Shown here one piece after another: positions 1 to 4,892 of a DNA stretch of 6,363 bases. Both the position numbers and the translations under genes were made by a program. Under the pieces are notes generated by a model that made no database searches, was not told the DNA's origin, and worked only from the letters and a program-made list of their open reading frames with translations. The stretch comes from 13-2-20CM-68-14 sp035640035 (GTDB lineage: Bacteria > Actinomycetota > Thermoleophilia > Gaiellales > Gaiellaceae), in contig DASQWX010000053.1 in the NCBI GenBank assembly GCA_035640035.1, positions 1-6,363 on the forward strand, given 5' to 3'. Each line of letters begins with the position of its first letter. Position 1 is the first letter of the stretch.

Positions 1-12
1 CCCTGCACCCAC

Positions 13-50
13 GCTCGGATGCCCGCCAGACGGCGGGCATCCGAGCTTTT
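13..50 (+). terminator. Rho-independent terminator of an upstream plus-strand gene
   Basis: A perfect 15-bp stem pairs 13-27 with 32-46 around a 4-nt loop (agac), and TTTT follows at 47-50. The T-run is only on the plus-strand side, so it best serves a transcript entering from left of the window. On the minus strand it lies just past the stop of the RibD_C gene and could also slow that convergent transcript, although no T-run follows on that side. A competing 6-bp stem with a TTCG loop (43-48 with 53-58) overlaps its right arm. Confidence 0.85.
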
Positions 51-77
51 CGAAGCTCCGGCGCTGTCCGACGCCCG

Positions 78-650
78 CTAGGCCTCCCGGCCGACCTCGT
101 AGGTGAGGAAGACAACGTCGCCCTCGACGGTCTGGGTGTCGACGAGGAGCATGGCTTTCTTGTCGCTGGTCTCGCCGAACAGGCGCTCGCCATCCCCGAG
201 CACGACCGGGAAGACTTTCAGCCGCAGCTCGTCGACCAGGTCATGCTCCATCAGCGCGCGCAGGAGCTGGAAGCTAGCGGGGACGACGATTTCCCCGTCT
301 AGCTGATGCTTCAGCTTCGAGACTTCGTCCACCACGTCGCCCTTGAGCACAGTCGAGTTGTTCCAGTCGGGCTCCTCGAGAGTCGAGGACACGACGTACT
401 TGGGCAGGCTGTTCAACCTGTCCGCCAACTCGCCACTCCGGGACGGCCACCGCGCGGCGAACCACTCGTAGCTCCGCCGGCCCAGCAGCAAGGCCTCGGC
501 GCCAAGCGCCTCGTCGAGTGCGAGCTTGCCGAGCTGTGGGCGGTCCTTGATCAGGCCGACCCAACCCCCGACCCTGAAGCCCTCGTCACCGGCCGGGTCC
601 TGGATGACTCCGTCGAGCGTGACGTTCTCGCTGATCACGATCTTTCCCAT
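78..650 (-). CDS. RibD C-terminal domain / dihydrofolate reductase-like protein
   Basis: A 190-residue single-domain protein of the DHFR-like RibD_C family, cytosolic and expected to bind NAD(P)H. The N-terminus (MGKIVISENVTLDGV) is the family's first strand with its substrate-side loop. LLGRRSYEWFAARWP (about residues 56-70) matches the conserved GRxTYE nucleotide-binding segment, LPKYVVSSTLE follows, and ELRLKVFPVVLGDGERLF is the C-terminal core strand. The length is normal for stand-alone members. The ATG at 650 is chosen because AAAAGGAG lies 7 nt upstream; the frame stays open to an ATG at 740, but that one has no ribosome site. The substrate is unknown: the family includes riboflavin reductases and many uncharacterised reductases, and it is not evidence for a trimethoprim-type DHFR. 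The usual Gly in the segment before FQLL is replaced (VVPASFQLL). It is transcribed alone, away from its neighbours. Confidence 0.9.
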   Translation of the reverse strand: MGKIVISENVTLDGVIQDPAGDEGFRVGGWVGLIKDRPQLGKLALDEALGAEALLLGRRSYEWFAARWPSRSGELADRLNSLPKYVVSSTLEEPDWNNSTVLKGDVVDEVSKLKHQLDGEIVVPASFQLLRALMEHDLVDELRLKVFPVVLGDGERLFGETSDKKAMLLVDTQTVEGDVVFLTYEVGREA

Positions 651-657
651 CTTGGTT

Positions 658-665
658 CTCCTTTT
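658..665 (-). promoter_or_regulatory. Ribosome binding site of the RibD_C-like gene
   Basis: AAAAGGAG on the minus strand, 7 nt before the ATG at 650. This near-ideal Shine-Dalgarno sequence is what decides for the internal start over the in-frame ATG 90 nt upstream. Confidence 0.8.
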
Positions 666-847
666 CTGTGTCCGGTTGGACTCGTTGACCACTAGGTCTG
701 GGTTTCTCAAATGCAGATCCGACGCCGGGTCGAGATCCATCGCTCGGTCGTCGCATCCACAGCGCGCTTCGGCCCGGGTCTACCGCCGAGGTGAGGTCGA
801 GGGCTCACCGTCTCTGCGCCGACGAGTGCCGCGCGGCGCGGGCTCGA

Positions 848-1049
848 GCGGTCGTCCACGAAGCGCCGCCGTTTAATGGACTTGATCGCGATGCGGATCG
901 GCTCGCGGCGAGGAGCGAGTCACTCGCTCAGCCCGCGAAGCCCATCAGCGTCCGGCGGCCTGCGCCACCACGCTCGACCGTCCTGCCCTCAGCGTCAGCC
1001 AGGTGGAAGTCGAGACGCCTCGGCTGAGATCCAAGCCGGCGTGCGACAT
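848..1049 (-). pseudogene. Decayed N-terminal fragment of an IS110-type (DEDD) transposase
   Basis: Read on the minus strand with two 1-nt deletions repaired, this gives MSHAGLDLSR, then RRLDFHLADAEGRTVERG, then PPDADGLRGLSE, an in-frame TGA (920-922), and LAPRREPIRIAIKSIKRRR followed by FVDDR. That order and spacing match the N-terminal RuvC-like catalytic domain of IS110-family transposases: GLDxSRKRLD, PPDADGLRxL, then xRxAIESMxGxRFVHDxLE. The first frameshift is near 1020 and the second near 958. The Glu of the AIESM motif, a member of the DEDD set, is Lys here, so the fragment could not be active even without the frameshifts. Nothing recognisable continues past about 840, so some 85% of a normal transposase of roughly 350-400 residues is missing. 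It starts 40 bp past the sigma-factor stop and fills half of the gap before the RibD_C gene. Family assignment is by recalled motifs, not a search. Confidence 0.72.
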
Positions 1050-1088
1050 CGAAAACGGGCCGGCGTTCTTGCGGTGTTCGAGGGCTCG

Positions 1089-2153
1089 CTAGCCGGCGAT
1101 GGATGCCGGCAGGTCGAAGTGGGAAAGTGGCTCGGGGGTCATGAAGGCGGTGATCTCTTCGATCTTGCCTTCGCGCAGGGTGAGGACGCTCAGGCTGTGC
1201 GGCATGAACGCCGCTGTCTGCTCGTCCCAGCTGTAGGTCGCGAGCGCGGGTTGGCCATTTGCTGACGTCGGAACCATCTGCCAGCGCCTGGCACCCGAGA
1301 GTGGGTATGCGCGCAGGAAGGCGGCGACCTGCTCACGGCCGCTGACCCAGGTCGGCAGCGGCGGCATTACCAGCCTGGCGTCCTCGGCGAGCATGGAGAC
1401 GACGGCGTCGACGTCGTTTCGCTCCCAGGCGGCGACGAAGCGCTCGACCAGTTGGCTCAGCTCGTCGTCACCGACGAGACGAAGTGTTTGTTGCTGGCTT
1501 TGGCTTGGCAGCCGTTCCTCGACAGTCTTGTGCGCTCGCTGCAGAGCGCTGTCGACTGAGACCGGTGTCGTGTCGAGGACGTGGGCGGTCTCTCGAGCCG
1601 AGAAGCCGAGGACGTCGCGGAGGATCAATACCGCCCTTTGCCGGGCGGGTAGGTGCTGTAGGGCGGCGATGAAGGCGAGCTCGACCCCTTCTCGTTGCTC
1701 ATAGCGGGCGTCTGGGCCGGCGAGACCCTCGAGGCCGAGCTCGGCATCCGGGTAGGGCTCCAGCCAGATCGGCTCGCTCACCCGCTCGGCGGGGCCATCG
1801 TGCGGGTCCGATGCGGGCGCGTAGTCGATCGGCAAAACTCGCTTTGGCCGTCGCTCGATCGCCCGCAGGCAGGCGTTGGTCGCGATCCGGTACAGCCAGG
1901 AGCGAAGCGAGCTTCGTTCCTCGAAGCCGGGCAGTGCGCGCCAAGCACGCAGGAGCGTCTCTTGCAGCGCGTCCTCCGCGTCGGCGTAGGAGCCGAGCAT
2001 GCGGTAGCAATGGGCCTGAAGCTCGCGTCGGTAGGGCTCGACGAGCCGACCGAACGCGCCCTGATCGCCCTCTCGCGCCGCCTTCAACAGCTCCCGCTCG
2101 CGCAGGATCCCCGCGCTGCGGGCCGTTGTTGCCGGATCGGGAGTGGCGGTCAT
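1089..2153 (-). CDS. ECF RNA polymerase sigma factor with C-terminal SnoaL-like domain
   Basis: A 354-residue sigma-70 family factor of the extracytoplasmic-function type. Region 2 is at about 25-105, with the DAEDALQETLLRAWRALPGF core-binding and -10 recognition helix at 58-77 and the SSLRSWLYRIATNACL helix at 81-96. A linker with WLEPYPD (130-136) is typical of the long actinobacterial SigG/SigJ-like factors. Region 4 helix-turn-helix is at about 158-215 (LPARQRAVLILRDVLGFSA onward). Residues about 231-345 form a SnoaL/NTF2-like domain (VERFVAAWERNDVDAVVSML, then MPPLPTWVSGREQVAAFLRAY). In ECF groups with such tails (for example ECF41 and ECF56) the extension regulates the factor in cis in place of an anti-sigma factor, and no anti-sigma gene is seen here. 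Its ATG overlaps the TGA of the VOC gene (ATGA) and its own Shine-Dalgarno is poor, so translation is probably coupled. The assignment to the SigG-like group is by motif memory. Confidence 0.92.
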   Translation of the reverse strand: MTATPDPATTARSAGILRERELLKAAREGDQGAFGRLVEPYRRELQAHCYRMLGSYADAEDALQETLLRAWRALPGFEERSSLRSWLYRIATNACLRAIERRPKRVLPIDYAPASDPHDGPAERVSEPIWLEPYPDAELGLEGLAGPDARYEQREGVELAFIAALQHLPARQRAVLILRDVLGFSARETAHVLDTTPVSVDSALQRAHKTVEERLPSQSQQQTLRLVGDDELSQLVERFVAAWERNDVDAVVSMLAEDARLVMPPLPTWVSGREQVAAFLRAYPLSGARRWQMVPTSANGQPALATYSWDEQTAAFMPHSLSVLTLREGKIEEITAFMTPEPLSHFDLPASIAG

Positions 2154-2524
2154 CGCTTCGGCTGCCAGAAAGCAATCTGCCCTGCTTCGGGCGTTGAAAC
2201 AACGCTACGCCAGCCGGCCGGCCCTTCGCGCGGCTCCAGAAGCACCCGCGCGCCGAGCTGGCGGGCGCGCTCGGTCTGCTCGTCGATCCGGTCGACCTCG
2301 ACGTAGGGAAGCCAGAGCGGCCGCTTGGTTGCGCATTCGACGATCCCGCCGCAGAGACCGCCGCCCAGTTCGAGCGCGAGGTAGGAGCCGCATCGCGCCT
2401 CGACCAGTTCCGGCCTCCAACGGAGCAGCCTGGCGTAGAACGCGCTCGCGGCCTCCCGATCGCCGGTATGCAGCTCCAGATGCACAACCGGCCGCGGCAT
2501 GCGCTGATCGATGTTCATACCCAT
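2150..2524 (-). CDS. VOC-superfamily (glyoxalase/bleomycin-resistance fold) protein
   Basis: A 124-residue protein with one vicinal-oxygen-chelate unit. It opens with RPVVHLELHTGDREAASAFY (11-30), the first beta strand and helix with a candidate metal His at 15. YLALELGGGLCGGIVE is the middle hairpin, LWLPYVEVDRIDEQTERARQ starts the second half, and EAGQIAFWQPKR is the usual closing strand, where a metal-binding acid would normally lie. Single-unit members usually dimerise; functions range from dioxygenases and isomerases to drug-binding proteins, and the substrate here cannot be named. The start is the ATG at 2524, preceded by a modest GGA about 6 nt away; ATGs at 2518 and 2500 are alternatives. 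Its TGA overlaps the sigma-factor ATG, so it is the first gene of a two-gene operon and may be the sensor or effector partner of that factor, which is inference. Confidence 0.88.
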   Translation of the reverse strand: MGMNIDQRMPRPVVHLELHTGDREAASAFYARLLRWRPELVEARCGSYLALELGGGLCGGIVECATKRPLWLPYVEVDRIDEQTERARQLGARVLLEPREGPAGWRSVVSTPEAGQIAFWQPKR

Positions 2525-2611
2525 CTTGATCCGCGTACGGCCGGAAATCCATCGCCGTCGCCGGCGCTGACGATGCTGGCGCGATCACGGGGCGAGGACC
2601 TCGACGCCAAC

Positions 2612-2651
2612 GTGAGCTGAGGGCCCACCTCCGTTCGGGCCCTCAGCTCGC
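2612..2651 (-). terminator. Hairpin after the MFS exporter gene, without a T-run
   Basis: 2614-2626 pairs perfectly with 2637-2649 (13 bp, GC-rich), extended by a G-T and a G-C pair to 15 bp, around a 10-nt loop. It begins 22 bp past the exporter stop and lies before the VOC gene. On the minus strand the sequence after it is not T-rich, so it would be the tail-less kind of terminator common in high-GC actinobacteria, or an mRNA 3'-end stabiliser. It suggests that the exporter and the VOC-sigma pair are separate transcription units. Confidence 0.6.
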
Positions 2652-2672
2652 ATGGGGAACCTGGACGGCGGA

Positions 2673-4130
2673 TCAGTTGACGCCGCCGACTTCGAGAGCC
2701 GGGACGGCACCCTCGACCTCGCTCCGCCGCTTGCCGCGCAGAATGAGCGCGGTGGTGGCCGGCGCGAGGAGGGCAATCGCTCCGCAGACCCAGAAGGCCC
2801 ACTGGAAGCCGCCCGTCAGTGCAGCGCTCGTCGCGTCGCCGCCGGCGAGCAACGTCTTCATGTGGGTGGCGGCGACGGTGGAGGCGACCGCGACCCCAAT
2901 TGCGCCGCCGAGTTGCTGCGAGGTGTTGAGCAGGCCGGAGGCAAGCCCGGCCTCCCGCTCGGCGACACCGCTGAGGCCGCCGATCGAGATCGGAATGAAG
3001 CTGAACGCGCCGCCCGCTCCGGCGACAAAGAACGGGCCGGCGAGCGAGCCCCAGAAGTGGCCGTGCACCGGGACCAGTGTCGCCCACAGGATGCCGCCGC
3101 CGATCACCGCCATCCCAAGCGCCATCACCGGGCCGGGCGAGATGCGGGTGACGAGCTTCTGCGACAGCCCCGCCAGCGCGAGCGAGGTGAGCGAGGTGGC
3201 CAGCCAGGCGACGCCGGCCTGCAGCGCCGAGTAGCCGAGCACCTGCTGCATGTACAGCGTGCCGACGAAGACGAAGCCGAAGAAGCTGCCGCCCAGCAGC
3301 AGCCCGACCGCGTTCGCCGCCGCCACCGTCCGCATCCGGAAAATCCGAAGCGGCATCAACGGCGACTCGACCCGCGACTCGACCACCAGGAACACGATCG
3401 CCAGCACAGCCGAGACGGCAAGCAGCGCCACAGTGCGCGGCGCCGCCCAGCCGACCTGCGGCGCGCTTGAGATCGCGTACACGAGAGCGAGCAGCCCACC
3501 GGTCACACTGACAGCGCCGAGCGCGTCGAAACGACGCCGCACCCCAACCAGGCGGCTCTCCGGAACGATCCGCCTCGCCACGAGCAAAGCGGCCGCGCCG
3601 ATCGGCACGTTGAGGAAGAAGATGTACTGCCAACCGACGTAGCGGGTGACAAATCCACCCGCGATCAGCCCTACCGTGGCGCCCAGGGCGCCGATGCCAC
3701 CCCAGATGCCAAGCGCCTTGTTGCGCTCGGCGCCCTCGCTGAACATGTTCATCACGATCGAGAGCGCCGCCGGCAACACCACCGCCGCCCCCAGCCCCTG
3801 CAGCCCGCGCATCGCAATCAGGAACCCGTCGCTGGTCGCAAGCCCCGCGCCGAGCGACGCGGCCGTGAAGAGCGCGAGCCCGATCATCATGATCCGACGA
3901 CGTCCCAGGAGGTCCGCGGCGCGCCCGCCCAGGAGCAGGAAGCCGCCGAAGGTCAGCCCGTACGCGGTCACCACCCACTGCAGGTTCGACTCCGAGAAAT
4001 GCAGCTTGCGCCCGATCGTCGGGAGGGCAACGTTCACGATCGTGAGATCGACGATCGTCATGAAATAGGACACCGCCAGCAGCGCGAAGGCGCGCCAGCG
4101 ATGAACCTCTCTGCTCGACGCTGTGTTCAT
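2673..4130 (-). CDS. DHA2-family MFS multidrug exporter (14 transmembrane helices)
   Basis: A 485-residue inner-membrane proton-coupled antiporter of the EmrB/QacA type. Helix 1 carries motif D1 (IVDLTIVNVALPTIG, residues 26-40, with Asp28). The loop between helices 2 and 3 carries motif A (GGRAADLLGRRR, 68-79). RGLQGLGAAVVLPAALSIV (108-126) is the helix-4 motif B with its Arg. Helix 5 has a motif-C-like GALGATVGLIAGG (147-159) with Ala where the antiporter Pro often sits. The C-terminal half repeats the pattern and includes GLASGLLNTSQQLGGAIGVA (395-414). Length and helix pattern are normal for 14-helix members. The start is the ATG at 4130, with AAAGGAG 6 nt upstream; the frame opens further upstream, but that extension is not plausible coding. 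Typical roles are export of antibiotics, dyes or quaternary amines; the substrate is unknown. It is transcribed alone, with a possible operator in its leader and no TetR/MarR gene in the window. Confidence 0.94.
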   Translation of the reverse strand: MNTASSREVHRWRAFALLAVSYFMTIVDLTIVNVALPTIGRKLHFSESNLQWVVTAYGLTFGGFLLLGGRAADLLGRRRIMMIGLALFTAASLGAGLATSDGFLIAMRGLQGLGAAVVLPAALSIVMNMFSEGAERNKALGIWGGIGALGATVGLIAGGFVTRYVGWQYIFFLNVPIGAAALLVARRIVPESRLVGVRRRFDALGAVSVTGGLLALVYAISSAPQVGWAAPRTVALLAVSAVLAIVFLVVESRVESPLMPLRIFRMRTVAAANAVGLLLGGSFFGFVFVGTLYMQQVLGYSALQAGVAWLATSLTSLALAGLSQKLVTRISPGPVMALGMAVIGGGILWATLVPVHGHFWGSLAGPFFVAGAGGAFSFIPISIGGLSGVAEREAGLASGLLNTSQQLGGAIGVAVASTVAATHMKTLLAGGDATSAALTGGFQWAFWVCGAIALLAPATTALILRGKRRSEVEGAVPALEVGGVN

Positions 4131-4136
4131 CGCAAA

Positions 4137-4143
4137 CTCCTTT
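4137..4143 (-). promoter_or_regulatory. Ribosome binding site of the MFS exporter
   Basis: AAAGGAG on the minus strand, 6 nt before the ATG at 4130. It fixes the start of the exporter 171 nt inside a longer open frame. Confidence 0.82.
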
Positions 4144-4162
4144 GCCTCTGTCGCTTGATCGC

Positions 4163-4178
4163 GGCGGGACGTTCCGCC
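4163..4178. promoter_or_regulatory. Near-palindrome in the exporter leader, candidate repressor operator
   Basis: GGCGGGACGTTCCGCC is a 16-bp inverted repeat centred on ACGT with one mismatched pair (positions 6 and 11). It ends 33 bp before the exporter start codon, where TetR- or MarR-family repressors of MFS exporters commonly bind. No regulator gene is in the window, so the cognate protein is unknown. It could instead act as a short mRNA hairpin (GGCGG/CCGCC around 6 nt) next to the ribosome site. Confidence 0.4.
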
Positions 4179-4216
4179 GACTGCTGGTAGTGATCCGCCC
4201 CAGCGACGAGATCCAT

Positions 4217-4660
4217 CGCCCGAGAGCAAGCGGGCGCCCCAGATCGTCAAACCCACGGCTGCGACAACCTGAAGCGGCGCAGCAACTCGCGGCTGCGGCA
4301 TCGCGCTGCCAGCTCACGCTTGCCGTAACTGCCTCCTTGCGACGAGCTAAGCCGGCTCCGTCGAAACGCTTAGAGCAGCCTCATCTGGATGGCCGGTCGT
4401 ACACCTACGGCTGCGACTGCCCGAGCTCGAGTGACGCGAGGCTGCCCCACAGCGTGGCGGCCGGCGTAGTCATCTCGCCTCGGTCGGCTACTGCTGCCAC
4501 AGACTGTCGTGGTCCTCCACGACGACGGAGCCGTAGTCCTGCAGCAGCGGCATCAGCTGCTGCTCGAGCTGGCCCGTCCACTCCGGCCCTCATAGCCTGT
4601 CACGCCGGAGGTCGCGGGTCGGGCGACGTCGCAAAAGATGCGTTGCCAAAACAGACGACG
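4217..4660. other. Stretch without a supported gene between the exporter leader and the att region
   Basis: I find no convincing gene on either strand. The open plus-strand frame here is Ser/Arg/Ala-rich shadow sequence. Two things stand out. A 15-bp sequence, ACCYACGGCTGCGAC, occurs directly repeated at 4251-4265 and 4403-4417 with one mismatch. A short minus-strand frame at 4488-4589 (33 codons, stop TAG) reads like the C-terminal end of a protein (for example LMPLLQDYGSVVVEDHDSLW) but has a TGA immediately before it and no start. It may be gene debris. The exporter promoter should lie at the low end of this stretch, but no clear -35/-10 pair is visible. Confidence 0.4.
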
Positions 4661-4665
4661 GCGCG

Positions 4666-4726
4666 CGGACACAAAACGGACACATCAGAAACGACACGCG
4701 CGACGTCTCGCGACGCATCAGAACCG
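4666..4726. repeat. Phased direct repeats in the left arm of the att region
   Basis: CGGACACA occurs at 4666-4673 and 4677-4684, offset 11 bp. A 15-bp unit, GACRCATCAGAAMCG, occurs at 4679-4693 and 4712-4726, offset 33 bp (three times 11) with two mismatches. CACGCGCG at 4695-4702 is an inverted copy of the core of the decamer repeats nearer the tRNA fragment. Offsets of about one helical turn are what protein-binding arrays look like. I read these as candidate integrase or accessory-factor sites of an attP arm; binding itself is inference. Confidence 0.5.
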
Positions 4727-4760
4727 GTCCGAACTGGCTGGTTTGCAGGCGAAAGCGAGT

Positions 4761-4790
4761 CGCGCGTGATCGCGCGTGGACGCGCGTGAC
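4761..4790. repeat. Three tandem 10-bp repeats beside the tRNA fragment
   Basis: CGCGCGTGAT, CGCGCGTGGA and CGCGCGTGAC follow one another without spacers; the first eight bases of each unit are identical. The middle and third units create GTGGACGC (4776-4783), the exact inverse of GCGTCCAC, which recurs on the other side of the tRNA fragment inside the integrase gene. The array ends 8 bp before the tRNA-derived sequence. Its placement and helical spacing suit arm- or core-flanking binding sites of the integrase. Confidence 0.6.
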
Positions 4791-4798
4791 GCCGGAGA

Positions 4799-4840
4799 AT
4801 GGTAACGAGGGGGTCGACGGTTCGAGTCCGTCAGAGGGCT
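4799..4840 (+). other. att core: 3' half of a tRNA-Thr(GGT) gene
   Basis: On the plus strand, 4799-4805 forms an anticodon loop with T33 and anticodon GGT followed by AA (positions 37-38). 4806-4810 is the 3' side of the anticodon stem, 4811-4815 the variable loop, 4816-4832 a perfect T-arm (GACGG, TTCGAGT, CCGTC), 4833-4839 the acceptor 3' strand AGAGGGC, and 4840 the discriminator base. No CCA is encoded. The 5' half is absent: the five bases before the loop cannot pair with 4806-4810, and no matching GCCCTCT acceptor strand or D-arm lies upstream. Identity therefore starts in the anticodon loop, the usual crossover point of tRNA-targeting tyrosine integrases, and the integrase ends 52 bp away. 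The anticodon assignment rests on standard tRNA spacing; only the 3' half can be checked. Confidence 0.78.
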
Positions 4841-4892
4841 CTGCGAAGTTCCTGCTCGTCAGCTCCTTCTGTTAGCTGCGGAGGCGACGATT

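Noticed and set aside
1..11. Possible 3' end of a tRNA (ends in CCCA just before the terminator)
   Set aside because: Only about 11 bases are visible, with no T-arm in the window. A tRNA followed by a terminator is plausible but cannot be supported.
78..650. Trimethoprim-resistance type dihydrofolate reductase
   Set aside because: The sequence belongs to the RibD_C branch of DHFR-like proteins, and nothing shows folate specificity.
651..740. ATG at 740 as the start of the RibD_C-like protein
   Set aside because: The extra 30 residues are not part of the family fold, and the ATG at 650 has AAAAGGAG at 7 nt.
2652..3470. A 272-codon plus-strand open frame
   Set aside because: Antisense shadow of the exporter; its composition (Arg, Asp, Glu, Gly) follows from the complementary strand of GC-rich coding DNA and it has no domain.
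2515..4317. A 600-codon open minus-strand frame overlapping the exporter
   Set aside because: It is the out-of-frame reading of the exporter; it is Arg/Gly/Ala-rich with no family motif, while the other frame gives a textbook DHA2 transporter with a strong ribosome site.
4142..4789. A 215-codon plus-strand open frame across the gene-free stretch
   Set aside because: Ser/Arg/Ala-rich, no recognisable motif, no ribosome site, and it runs through the repeat arm beside the tRNA fragment. It is probably a GC-driven open frame.
4761..4790. CRISPR-like repeats
   Set aside because: The units are 10 bp and directly adjacent, with no spacers, so they are a tandem binding-site-like array and not CRISPR.
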